Shown here piece by piece: positions 18,098 through 27,800 of a DNA stretch of 64,000 bases. The stretch is from Streptomyces sp. NBC_00286 (lineage in GTDB: Bacteria > Actinomycetota > Actinomycetes > Streptomycetales > Streptomycetaceae): positions 2,232,001 to 2,296,000 of the forward strand of contig NZ_CP108054.1 in the NCBI RefSeq assembly GCF_036173125.1, given 5' to 3'. The notes under the pieces are model-generated. The model did not search any database. It was not told the DNA's origin and saw only the letters and a list, made by a program, of their open reading frames with translations. Position 1 is the stretch's first letter; each line of letters starts with the position of its first letter. The position numbers were made by a program, and so were the translations under genes.

Positions 18098-18997
18098 TTA
18101 GTCGGCGGCCGGTCCGTTGACGGTCGCCCTGTGGCGCCACAGGGCCGCAGTAGTGCCGAGGCGAGCAGGGCCCGCTGCCGAACAGTGGCGGACTACGCCG
18201 GACTCGGCCAGTCGTCGCAGCACTCGGCCAGTCGCCGCCAGGCCCCTTTGGTCGGCAGCCCCTCCGTTCGCCGTTGCCCTGCGGCGCCACAGGAGCGCGG
18301 TTGTGCCGCCTGCCAGCAGGGCGGCGGCTGTCGTGGCGGACAGGAGGACGGTCGTACCGGTGGAGGCGAGGGCGCCGTCGCCGGACGGCGCCGTCGAGCC
18401 GCCGCCGGTGGTGGTCGTCGTCGGCGTGCCCCCGTCTCCGTTGCCACCGGCACCACCGGCCGGACCGCTCCCGTCGCTGCCGTTGATCCCCTCGAACGTG
18501 GGGATGTCGATGGGGACCACGCCATCCGACGCGCTCGGGGCGGCAGTCGGGTCACCGGTCGCATCCGTGCCGCTGGGATCCGGCTCCGGCTCCGGCTCCG
18601 GCTCCGAGGGCCCATACGACGGCGACGGTGACGAAGAGCCGGACGGCGAAAGTGACTCGGACGGCGGCGTCTGCGGTCGTTTGAACGTCGTGACCGACCC
18701 ATCGGCGGGGCTGCCCACGAACACCGACTCGCCGCCCGGTGTCACCACGACCGAGGAACTGCCCAACTGCCCCGTGACACCCGGCAGTTCGACGCCCCCA
18801 CCAACGCCCTTCAGAGCCGCCGTGTGGTAGACCGCGAGCCGTCCGACGCCGTCGCCCTCCTCCGGTGGGTTGCCGAAGTCCTGCCACGCGGCGAATGCCT
18901 GGTCGGAGGCGGTGTCGATGGCGACGTCGGCTACGGAGTCTCCGGCGTCCGAGGTGAAGGAGGCGGCGATCGGAACTTCTCGGGCGGCCCACTGATC
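18098..18997 (-). pseudogene. 5'-truncated LAxTG-type cell-wall-anchored protein with duplicated tail
   Basis: On the minus strand a frame is open from a TGA at 19000-18998 to TAA at 18100-18098, about 300 codons, and no ATG, GTG or TTG occurs in its first 70 codons. It reads as the end of a surface protein: beta-rich sequence (ASDQAFAAWQDFGNP, GRLAVYHTAALKG), a Pro/Glu/Ser-rich wall-spanning segment (EPEPEPEPDP), a sortase-type LASTG followed by a hydrophobic stretch and RRR. Normally the protein would stop shortly after that; here the tail is followed by a second, diverged copy of itself (ALLWRRRATANGGAAD, then ALWRHRATVNGPAAD), with CAA in the first copy where the second has the TAA stop. 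The missing N-terminus points to a deletion, with the GAP1-like gene starting only 50 bases away. Confidence 0.65.
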
Positions 18998-19050
18998 TCA
19001 ACTTCCCCGTCCGCCTGCGCCGTTGGGTGCATACCGCCAGAATCAGGGGC

Positions 19051-21432
19051 ATGGTCATCCGCGAACTCAGCTATGTGCTCCGCCGTGATCCCAAGACCGG
19101 CGACGACGGGCTCACCCCGGTGTCCACGGCGCCCGACGGCATGCCGGACCACTTGCTGGAACGGGTCGTCATCGCCACGCACGATGCGGGACCTCTCGCG
19201 CGCCCGGCCCTCAGCTACACCCGCCTGCCCCACCGCGACGGCGGCGGGCTGCTGTGCAGCTCCCGGCCGGACGGGAAGGAGGCTGGGCTGCGTATCGACG
19301 TGCTGCACTACGCGGCGGGTGACGATGTCGCCGCCTTGCCGCAGCGACCCGTCGACGCCTGGCGGCCGGCGCTTCCGTACGAGCAGGGCGGCGTACCGTT
19401 CGCGGACGCCGGCGATCCCTGGCACGAGCCGTTGCTGGTGGAGCACGCACGCGAACATGCCCCGCGTGTGGCCCCCTTCCTCGCCGACGTACGCAGGCTC
19501 TTCGCCGACCCCGCTGGGCGGCAGATCGTCGTGGCCGAGGCCGGGCAGGAGACCGTGGCCCGCTGGATCGCCCTGGCGTGCGCCTCGTTGCCCGAGGCGC
19601 ACGCGCGGTCGTTGACCTTCACGACCGCCACCGCCGACCCGGGCCGTGCCCCGCAGCAGATTGTCGGGATCGGCCCGGACACGGACCCGGAGGTCTTCGA
19701 CCGACGCGATGCCCTGACCGTCACTCACCACTACCGGGTCCACGACGGGTTGGGTGGTCCGGGAAGCCCGTCGCTGAGCGATGCCTGGGCCGAGCTGACC
19801 GCATGGCTCTGGCGCGCAGGAGCGCCCCCGCACCCGGGCGACGAACCCTTCGCCCTGCTTCCGCTCGCCCGCCAGGCCCTGGCCATCGGCTCCGGCTCCG
19901 GCTCCGGCTCCTGGGACGAACTCGCCGCCCTCCGTGGCGACGTACTGCCGGAGATCGCGGCCGCCGCCACGGAGGCAGCCGAGCGCGACCAACTGGACGC
20001 CGACGACGAGGAGTTCGTCTCCGAGCTCTGCCGGCGGATCGGCGGAGACCAGCCGGACGCGGTGCAGCGGCTCGCCCTCGCACTGGCCCGGCGGCGTCTG
20101 AAGGCGGCCGGCCCACAGGACACCGATGAGGTGCTGAAGTCCTGCCGCGATCTGCCGCTCGACGAGGCGGCCTGGCAGACGCTGCGCGGCGAGTACGGTC
20201 CGCCGCCCGAGGAGGAGCTGCGCAAGCTGCTGCCGTACTCCTTCGACACCTGGTACAAGCCGCTGCGCGGCCTGCTCGCCTCTGGTGCCGACGCGAGTGC
20301 GGTACCGGACGCGGCCGTGACGAAGCTCGCCGACGCCCTCAGCCACCCCGACAAGAAGCAGAGCTGCGCCGACGCCGTCGATCTGCTCATCTCGCTGCAG
20401 GACCGCGGGCTGGTCCGGCGCGTCCTGGAACGGCTGGTCCAGGACCCCAGCGAGCGTCGTATCCGCGGACTGCGCGAGCTGGCCCGCACCGTGCAGGGCG
20501 CCTGGCTGCGCAGCCACCTCGACGGGGCCCCGCTGACCGTACGCCTCGCCGTGGCGGCAACGGACCTGAGCCACCCTCCGTACGGCATGACGGGCGGCGA
20601 ACTCTGGGTCGAGCTGGCCCGACAGCATCTGAACGGCAAGGTGCCGGACGGCGCCACCCTGCGGACCATGTGGGCCTTGGTCTGGCCGCCGAACGGCCAG
20701 CCGGCCCCCCGCGACCAGAGCAGGGTCACCGAGGTCTGCTCCCCCCGGCTGATCGTCGAGGCGGGGCTGGAAGTCCGCCTCACCCACTGGCTCAAGCATC
20801 CGGACCGGGTCACTCGCGAACTCATCGACTTCGCGCGCGAGACCACTGCTTCACGGAAGTTCAACTCACTGGAACGGGCCGTCGCCCGTCTCTTGGTCCT
20901 CGCCCACGACCTCGCGCAGGGGCGGGAACGCCTGGCCCGAGTCATGGAACAGCTGCCGGCCCTGGAGCAGGCCTCGAGGCCCCTGAACATCGTGCTGCGG
21001 GACGCGGTCGACCAAGGGATCGCCTACGGCATCGCCCGCGCCGACCCCCAGGAGGTGCACGAATCCAACGCGCTGGACTACGTGGCCAACGGCAGCCCGC
21101 AGCTGATCAGCCACTACAAGCGGGCCGTGACCGACGCCCACCGCCCGGGCGGAGCCCTGGACCCGGCTTCGCTGCGTGAACCGCGGCGCGTGGTCACCCT
21201 GTTCGTCGTCTGGAACGAGCGCAGGAAAGGGGCCCGGGGCGGCTGGCGCAACACCACCGACCAGCTGACCGACGACATCATCGGCTCCGCACTGACGCAG
21301 CTGGGCGAGCTCGGCGTCAACGAGGTGGTCAACCTGCTGTCCCAGCGCCCGGGCGGTCAGAAGTGGGTGCAGGCCTGGGCCGACTGGAGGCGTGACCTGA
21401 AGGGCCACGGGGGCGCGCGGGGGCACGGATGA
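19051..21432 (+). CDS. GTPase-associated protein 1 (GAP1-N2)-type protein
   Basis: A 793-residue protein. The first 230 residues match the GAP1-N2 family pattern: IRELSYVLRRDP at the N-terminus, FLADVRRLFADP, VARWIALACASLPEAHARSL, LTFTTATAD and QQIVGIGPD. The rest is alpha-helical, in the size range of the GAP1-M and GAP1-C regions. From memory of the literature, GAP1 proteins were described as partners of double GTPases, vWA proteins and kinases in NTP-dependent conflict systems of multicellular prokaryotes. Here a vWA-PP2C-kinase triad follows 139 bases downstream, but no GTPase. I chose the ATG at 19051 (AGGGG upstream); a GTG eight codons earlier is possible. A GSGSGSGS linker is encoded by a GGCTCC repeat near 19890. 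Confidence 0.8.
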   Translation: MVIRELSYVLRRDPKTGDDGLTPVSTAPDGMPDHLLERVVIATHDAGPLARPALSYTRLPHRDGGGLLCSSRPDGKEAGLRIDVLHYAAGDDVAALPQRPVDAWRPALPYEQGGVPFADAGDPWHEPLLVEHAREHAPRVAPFLADVRRLFADPAGRQIVVAEAGQETVARWIALACASLPEAHARSLTFTTATADPGRAPQQIVGIGPDTDPEVFDRRDALTVTHHYRVHDGLGGPGSPSLSDAWAELTAWLWRAGAPPHPGDEPFALLPLARQALAIGSGSGSGSWDELAALRGDVLPEIAAAATEAAERDQLDADDEEFVSELCRRIGGDQPDAVQRLALALARRRLKAAGPQDTDEVLKSCRDLPLDEAAWQTLRGEYGPPPEEELRKLLPYSFDTWYKPLRGLLASGADASAVPDAAVTKLADALSHPDKKQSCADAVDLLISLQDRGLVRRVLERLVQDPSERRIRGLRELARTVQGAWLRSHLDGAPLTVRLAVAATDLSHPPYGMTGGELWVELARQHLNGKVPDGATLRTMWALVWPPNGQPAPRDQSRVTEVCSPRLIVEAGLEVRLTHWLKHPDRVTRELIDFARETTASRKFNSLERAVARLLVLAHDLAQGRERLARVMEQLPALEQASRPLNIVLRDAVDQGIAYGIARADPQEVHESNALDYVANGSPQLISHYKRAVTDAHRPGGALDPASLREPRRVVTLFVVWNERRKGARGGWRNTTDQLTDDIIGSALTQLGELGVNEVVNLLSQRPGGQKWVQAWADWRRDLKGHGGARGHG

Positions 21433-21571
21433 TCCCAGAAGGCGCTCCGCTTCGCGGGCGAAAGTTCCTCACACCTGATCTTCTGCCTACATCTCAACTA
21501 CGCTTGCCCGCGAAGAGTTTGACGACAACTCCTGGGCGGACACGCGCCCGGTCTCGGGGGAGAGGACCAGC

Positions 21572-22270
21572 GTGAACGACACGTTCGACCTGCCCGGCGG
21601 CAGTATGGCCAGCCGTCCCGTCCATTTCATCTGGCTGCTGGACTGCTCCGGTTCGATGAGCATCAACGGAAAGATCGCCGAGCTGAACTTCGCCATCCGC
21701 GAGGCCATCCCGGAGATGCAGCAGGCCGCCCGCTCCAACCCCGGAGCCACCCTCCTGATCCGGGCCGTTTCCTTCGCCAGCGGCGCCAGTTGGCACATCA
21801 ACGACCCGACCCCGGTCGACCAGTTCACCTGGGAGGACCTGCACACCTACGGCGGCACCGACATGGGCGCCGCGTTCCGGCTCGCGGCCGGCGCGCTGCA
21901 GACGCCGCCCATGCCGCAGCGCGCCCTGCCGCCGGTGCTGGCCCTCGTCTCCGACGGCCAGCCGACCGACGACTGGCGCTCCGGGCTGCGCGCCATCGAC
22001 GACACGCCCTGGGGCAAGCGTGCGGTGCGGGTGGCCCTCGCCATCGGTGACGACGCCGACAAGAGCATGCTCAAGGAGTTCCTGGCCAACCCGGAGCTGG
22101 AACCGCTGCATGCCAAGAACCCGCGCCAGCTCGCCGCGGCGATCCGCTGGATGTCCACGGCGGTGAAGCAGGCCTCCACCCCCAGGGCCGACGGTGACGG
22201 GGCCGGTCCCATGCAGGCCCCGCCGCCCGTGGCGCTGGGCAAGGACGAGGACGAAGACCCCGTCTGGTGA
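21572..22270 (+). CDS. TerY-like vWA-domain protein
   Basis: A 232-residue von Willebrand A domain protein with a complete metal-ion-dependent adhesion site: LLDCSGSM (DxSxS), GGTDMG (Thr) and SDGQPTDD (Asp). It has no signal peptide, as in the cytoplasmic TerY family. In tellurium-resistance-related loci, TerY proteins occur with a PP2C phosphatase and a kinase carrying a C-terminal zinc finger (the TerY-P triad); the next two genes are exactly these. The GTG start at 21572 follows GGGGAGAGG. Its stop overlaps the next start as GTGA, so translation is coupled. Confidence 0.9.
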   Translation: MNDTFDLPGGSMASRPVHFIWLLDCSGSMSINGKIAELNFAIREAIPEMQQAARSNPGATLLIRAVSFASGASWHINDPTPVDQFTWEDLHTYGGTDMGAAFRLAAGALQTPPMPQRALPPVLALVSDGQPTDDWRSGLRAIDDTPWGKRAVRVALAIGDDADKSMLKEFLANPELEPLHAKNPRQLAAAIRWMSTAVKQASTPRADGDGAGPMQAPPPVALGKDEDEDPVW

Positions 22271-23253
22271 ACGGCGGTGTGACACCGCCCGGGCGCTGGG
22301 AACTGCTCGAGGGCGCAGTGAAGGGCGCCGGCAAGAAGTACAGCCAGGACCGCTGCGCCGCACTGCACATCGCCGGCGGAGAGGCCGTCGTCCTCGCCGT
22401 GGCCGACGGGCATGGTTCGGCGCCGCACTTCCGCAGTGACCTGGGTGCGCGCTGGGCGGTCGACGAATTCGTCGCGTGCGCACGGAAGTTCGCGACGACG
22501 GCGGTGGAGGTCGACGCCGAGGCCAGGAAGAACGGTGACGAGGGCCACTGGTATGCCGGGTTGGCCGAACTGCACGCCCAGGCGCGGCGGTTGCCCGAGC
22601 ATGTGGCCCACCGGTGGTACGGGCGGGCGACGCTGCACGACTGCAACTCCCCCGCCCACGGCGGCCTGCCCGTCACTCCCTCCGCGCAGAACCCGAAGGG
22701 CTCCGACTCCGGGCTGCACCCGAAGGGCCCGGAGGCCACGCAGCATCCGAAGGGCCCTGACCTCACCGCGTACGGCGCCACGCTCGTCGGCGCCGTCCTC
22801 ACCCGACGGCTGCTGGTGTGCTGGCAGTTGGGCGACGGTGATGTCGTAGTCCTCGACGCGGTCGGCACCCCGTACACCCCCCTGTACACCGGTCCCGACC
22901 TCGGCGACGAGACGGACTCCCTGTGCGCCGCCGAGTCCTGGCACCGTGCGCGCTGCCACTGGCAGCCCCTCACCAACGAGAGTCCGTCGGGCCTCCTGCT
23001 CTCCACCGACGGACTGTCCAAGAGCTTCACCGACCACCAGGGCTTCCTCGACTTCGCTGCCGGAGTGCAGGGCCGCGCGACCGAACTGGGGATGCCCGCC
23101 GTACGGACCCGGCTGCCGGACTGGCTCGGACGGGCCGCCCAGTACTCCGGGGACGACACGACACTCGTGGGCGCGTTCGAGGCCACCGACGCTTTCGCGC
23201 CCCAGCAGAACGACGCGCCAGATGTGAGCCACGAGAGGAACCGCGCATGGTGA
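22267..23253 (+). CDS. PP2C-family Ser/Thr phosphatase (TerY-P triad)
   Basis: A 328-residue PP2C. Metal and catalytic motifs are present: SQDRCAA, LAVADGHGSA (DGHG), LLLSTDGLSKS and GDDTTLVGA (GDDxT). The start GTG (22267) overlaps the vWA stop by four bases. Between the conserved core segments there is an extra loop at about residues 140-166 made of three 9-residue repeats (NPKGSDSGL, HPKGPEATQ, HPKGPD), encoded by a 27-base tandem repeat. It presumably reverses phosphorylation by the following kinase, possibly on the vWA or GAP1 protein (inference). Confidence 0.9.
   Translation: MNGGVTPPGRWELLEGAVKGAGKKYSQDRCAALHIAGGEAVVLAVADGHGSAPHFRSDLGARWAVDEFVACARKFATTAVEVDAEARKNGDEGHWYAGLAELHAQARRLPEHVAHRWYGRATLHDCNSPAHGGLPVTPSAQNPKGSDSGLHPKGPEATQHPKGPDLTAYGATLVGAVLTRRLLVCWQLGDGDVVVLDAVGTPYTPLYTGPDLGDETDSLCAAESWHRARCHWQPLTNESPSGLLLSTDGLSKSFTDHQGFLDFAAGVQGRATELGMPAVRTRLPDWLGRAAQYSGDDTTLVGAFEATDAFAPQQNDAPDVSHERNRAW
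22690..22761 (+). repeat. 27-base tandem repeat inside the PP2C gene
   Basis: Two complete units and a partial third, starting at 22690, 22717 and 22744, each with a (A/C)A(C/T)CCGAAGGG core. They encode the (N/H)PKG(S/P) loop repeats and keep the reading frame. Confidence 0.75.
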
Positions 23254-24599
23254 ACGGCATGCTCGCCGCCGGGCAGACCCTGGTGACCGAGGAGGGAGAG
23301 AAGGTCAAGGTCGCCGAGATGTTCGGCTCCGGCGGCCAGGGCGAGGTCTACCGGGTGAAGACCCGCAAGGGCGACCGCGCCGTCAAGTGGTACTACCCCC
23401 AGCTCGCCGACGGCCGCCAGCGGCAGATCCTCGAAGGGCTCATCGGGCGCGGCTGGGGCGACGACCGCTTCCTGTGGCCGCAGACCATCGTCGTCGACGC
23501 CGACGGCAAGCGGCCCGGCTTCGGGTACCTCATGGACGTACGCCCCGCCCGCTTCCACGACCTGCCCGCGCTGTTCCGCCGCGACCCCGCGCTCGCCGCC
23601 ACCACCACGCGCACCCTCGTCATGGCCGCCCTGCACACGGTCGAGGCGTACCGCGCCCTGCACGCCAAGGGCATCGCCTACCGCGACATCAACTGGGGCA
23701 ACATCTTCTTCGACCCGCACACCGGTGACGTCCTCGTGTGCGACAACGACAACGCGGTCGTCGAGGGCGAGAGTACGGGCGTCGCGGGCACGATGGACTT
23801 CATGGCGCCGGAACTCGTGCGCGGCGACCAGGGCGCCCAGCCCGGCATCCAGAGCGACCTCCACTCCCTGGCCGTCCTGCTCTTCCTGCTGCTGATGAAC
23901 CATCACCCGCTCGAGGGCGCACTGGCGTTGCAGATCCGCTGCCTGGACGAGGCGGCCCGGCGCAAGCTGTACGGGACCGATCCGGTCTTCATCTACGACC
24001 CGTCCGACGCACGCAACCGGCCGGTGCCCGAGGAGCAGCAGACCGTCGTCGCCACCTGGGGTGCCCTTCCGCCCGTACTGCGCGGACTGTTCGAGCAGAC
24101 CTTCACCGACGGGCTGAAGAAGCCCTCGCTGCGGGTGCGCGAAGGGCAGTGGCGGGACGCCCTCAGCGAGGCCCTCGACACGATCTGCCTCTGTGCGGGC
24201 TGCGGCCGACAGAACCTGACCGAACCGGACGGGCCCGCGCCCGCCTGCTGGAGCTGCGGGCGCACCGTGAGTCTGCCTCCGCGTCTGCGTCTGACCACGG
24301 GCACGGCGACCTCGCGCAGCCGGCCCCGGTCGATCCGGCTCGGCGCTCAGGCTCGTATGTACGCGCACCATCTGGACGTCGACCCGGAACGGCACGACTT
24401 CACCGCCGTGGTCGCCGAGGTGACCGAACACCCCAAGCAGCGGGGGCGGTTCGGGATCACCAACCGCACCGGGCGCCGTTGGACGGCCCGACGGGCGGAC
24501 GGGTCCGTCCATGACGTCGATCCGGGCAAGACGATCGGCTTGAGTACCGGGCTGCAGTTGGAGTTCGGTGGCGGGGCGGAAGCGGTGGTTCAGGACTGA
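23247..24599 (+). CDS. Ser/Thr protein kinase with C-terminal zinc ribbon (TerY-P triad)
   Basis: A 450-residue kinase. N-lobe: GSGGQGEVY (glycine loop) and DRAVKWY (catalytic Lys). C-lobe: AYRDINWGN (catalytic Asp and Asn, with Tyr replacing the His of HRD), CDNDNA in the place of DFG, and GTMDFMAPEL (activation end/APE). After the kinase domain there is a CxxC...CxxC zinc ribbon (CAGCGRQNL, CWSCG) and a C-terminal beta-rich domain of about 90 residues ending GLSTGLQLEFGG. The ATG at 23247 has GAGAGGA upstream and overlaps the PP2C end by seven bases. The domain layout is that of TerY-P triad kinases. Confidence 0.9.
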   Translation: MVNGMLAAGQTLVTEEGEKVKVAEMFGSGGQGEVYRVKTRKGDRAVKWYYPQLADGRQRQILEGLIGRGWGDDRFLWPQTIVVDADGKRPGFGYLMDVRPARFHDLPALFRRDPALAATTTRTLVMAALHTVEAYRALHAKGIAYRDINWGNIFFDPHTGDVLVCDNDNAVVEGESTGVAGTMDFMAPELVRGDQGAQPGIQSDLHSLAVLLFLLLMNHHPLEGALALQIRCLDEAARRKLYGTDPVFIYDPSDARNRPVPEEQQTVVATWGALPPVLRGLFEQTFTDGLKKPSLRVREGQWRDALSEALDTICLCAGCGRQNLTEPDGPAPACWSCGRTVSLPPRLRLTTGTATSRSRPRSIRLGAQARMYAHHLDVDPERHDFTAVVAEVTEHPKQRGRFGITNRTGRRWTARRADGSVHDVDPGKTIGLSTGLQLEFGGGAEAVVQD

Positions 24600-24862
24600 G
24601 GGGGCCTGGCACTGTGTGCGTGCGGTCGGGCGGGTGGTCTGGTGCCGGGCATCGCGAGGCGCCGGAAGGGTCCTCGTAGCGGAGCTACTGGGCCCTTCGG
24701 CGACGCGGCGAGGTGCGGTGCTAGGCCGCGCTGCGAGATGCGGTGCCGGGGGCGCGCGGTGAGGTGCGCTGCCAGGCCGCGTGACCCGGGCAGGCATAGT
24801 GCAAGGGCCCGTGGTCCCGCGGGCTGCAGGGCCCCTGAGGTCCCGCGGGCCGCTCAGGCCTC
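24600..24862. other. 263-bp convergent intergenic region
   Basis: It lies between the kinase stop and the end of the leftward fibronectin-like gene. It has loosely repeated GGCGAGGTGCGGTGCTAGGC-like segments (about 24706-24780) and a CCCGCGGGC block repeated twice. No clear simple terminator was seen and no gene. Confidence 0.4.
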
Positions 24863-27800
24863 TCACCTGCGCAACGGCCACCAGCGGCGCCAACGTGTCC
24901 GCCAGCCATGCGGCGAGGGAGATCGGGCCGGCCAGGCCGGAAGGAACAGACGCGGCGGCGCCGGGACCTCGGGAAGGTCCACGACCGCCGCGTCCGCCGG
25001 AACGGCGAGCGCGTCGGGGCGCGGGAGGGCCGCGACCGTGACCCGGTACGCGTCCCGTGTGACCCCGAACGACACCTGCTGGTCGGCGAGATAGCGGCTG
25101 CGGGCCACCCGGCGCTCCTCGCGACGCCCGCCACCCTCCCACGTGACGACCACCAGCACGGCGGGCTCCGGCCATTCGAACCGCACGGTGGCGCGATCAG
25201 GCGTGACGCGATGAACCGTCAAGTCCCTGACCTGTCCCGGGTGTTCAACCACCACGTCCGGTCCGGTCACCTTGCGCTCCCCCAGCATGCTCACCGACGT
25301 CATCCGCAGCCGCGCCCGCTCGGGCACGGCGACCTCGACGGACGGCTCAGCGCCCGCGGGCGCCTCCGGAACGGTGAGCCCCGCCCGCGCCGACACATCC
25401 GTACCCGGCCCCACGGGAACGCTCCGCCAGGGCAGCACCGTACTCAGCCCCCGCTCGGGCGGCCGCCAGGTCAACGCCACCCGCCCTCCGTCTCCGACAA
25501 ACCGCGCCGCCAGATCCTCCACCTGCCCCGGCCACTCCTCCGCCCGAGCCCCCACCCGCACACCGGGAGACCACACCGTCTGCCCACCGGGCCCCGGATA
25601 ACCACAGCGAACCTCGTACGTGTACTCCCCCGGATCAAGCGGCACATCCAACACCCCGTCCCGCCCACACGCCACAGACACGGCAGGTCCGCCGACGGCA
25701 CGCCGCTGCACCGACAATTCGCTACAGCTCGCATCCGGCCGCCCCCACCGCAGCCGCACCCCCTCCGGCACCAGCGTGACGGCCACCCCGCCCACATCGG
25801 GCGCGATGACAATGGGCGCCCCCACCAACGGCACACCGGCAATCACCCCTCGCCGCACGGGGACGACGGCATACCGCAGGGGCCGCCCCACGGGTGCATC
25901 GACGTCCGTACGACTCAGAACCCGGCCCTCCGCGCCGACACCACCTGCGCTGTCCGTATCAGTGCCGACAAGGCCATCCGCGCGCTCCGGCGTGACCGCA
26001 CCCGCCGTGCCGGCCGCGTCCATCACAACCGCCGCACGTACTCCGCCGGTTGGCCCCGCCGCATCCTCCGGCCCCGCACCACCCTCCGTCCCGGCTGCGT
26101 CCATCCCATCCGATCCACCAGCCGCGTTCAGCGCACCCGCCGTGCCGGCCGCGTCCATCACAACCGCCGTACATTCTCCGCCGGTTGGCCCCGCCGCATC
26201 TTCCGGCTCCACCCCGCCGGGATGGGCCGCACCCGCGCCCACATGGCCATCCACGCGCTCCGGCGTGACCGCACCCGCCGTGCCGGTGGCGTCCGCCGCA
26301 GCCGCCGCGCGCTCTCCGCCGGTTGGCCCCGCCGCATCTTCCGGCTCTGCGCCACCGGGATGGGCCGCACCCGCCGTGCCGGGTGCCACGCCCGGCGCAT
26401 CCGATGAGCCAGGCGCGTTCAGCGCGCCCGCCGGGACGGCCGCATCCACCGCAACCGCCGCACGTTCTCCGCCGGTTGGCCCCGCCGCATCTTCCGGCTC
26501 TGCGCCACCGGGATGGGCCGCACCCGCCGTGCCGGGTGCCACGCCCGGCGCATCCGATGAGCCAGGCGCGTTCAGCGCGCCCGCCGGGACGGCCGCATCC
26601 ACCGCAACCGCCGCACGTTCTCCGCCGGTTGGCCCCGCCGCATCTTCCGGCTCTGCGCCACCGGGATGGGCCGCACCCGCCGTGCCGGGTGCCACGCCCG
26701 GAGCATCCGATGAGCCAGGCGCGTTCAGCGCGCCCGCCGGGACGGCCGCATCCACCGCAACCGCCGCGCGCTCTCCGCCAGGCGCCCCCACCGCATCTTC
26801 CGGCCCCGCACCGCCAGGCCGGGCCGCGTCCGCCGACGCGGTCGCCCCGCCCGCCTGCCCCGACCCCGTCGAACCGTTCGCGCTCAACTCCGTCGCATCA
26901 CCCGGTGCCCCATCCGGAAAGCGCAACACCCGGTATGTCACCCCACCCGCCCGCGACCGGGCCGCTGGCCAAGTCAGAGTCACCGTCCGGGCGTCGAGCG
27001 TCACTTCCAGGTGGGCGCTCGTGGCCGTCGGGCCCGCGGCCGCTGCGGCGGACAGGAGTTCCGCCTCGATGGCCGGGTCGTCGGCGGCGCGGCGGGCGGC
27101 GCGGAGCCAGGCGGGGGCTGCGGCTCGGGCGGAGCCGGTCGCCGACAGGCGGGTTGCCTCGGCCGTTAGGTGGGCCACCTCGGTGGCGCGGGCGTGCAGG
27201 GACTGCAGGAGTTGGGTGAGGGCGGGGTCTCGGCCGGTGTCGTGCACCTGCGTGACCAGCCGCTCGGTTTCGCGTAGGCGGCCGCCCGGCCAGATGTCGC
27301 CCAGCCGCTCGGCGGCCGCACGGGCGGTTCCGGCGGCGGGGAAAGCGGCGGCGACGGCCGACGCGAGGGGTCGCGCCTCGTCGCGGTGGACGCCGAGTGC
27401 GACGGCCGCCTCCTCGGTGGGCCCGTCGGCGCCGTCCCGCAGCAGACAGCCCAGTTGCCACAGCAGCAGCCGGCGCAGCCCCATCGGCTCGTGCCGGACG
27501 TACGCCACCAGCGTGTCCACGATGCCCGCCGCCCCGGCGGCCCGCGTATCGCCGGAGGCCAGCCAGTCGGTACGTACCTTCTGGACGTAGTCCAAGTCCA
27601 CCCGCTGCCACAGATTGCCCCGGCCGGTGAACCACAAGCCGTCCAGGACGCGGAAGCCGCGGTCCGTCTCGGCCTGCGGCAGCGAGCCGAACGACGCGTG
27701 CCGGGCCGCCGTCGGCGGCCGCAGCACGTCCGCCACATGCAGGAAGCCCAACGCGTCGAGGCCCTCGCGCAGCCGGCCGTAGCCGCGCATCGCGGGCAGG

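Noticed and set aside
26314..26773. Possible CRISPR-like array
   Set aside because: Units are contiguous 153-bp copies without spacers, lie in a coding frame and keep codon phase; this is a coding minisatellite.
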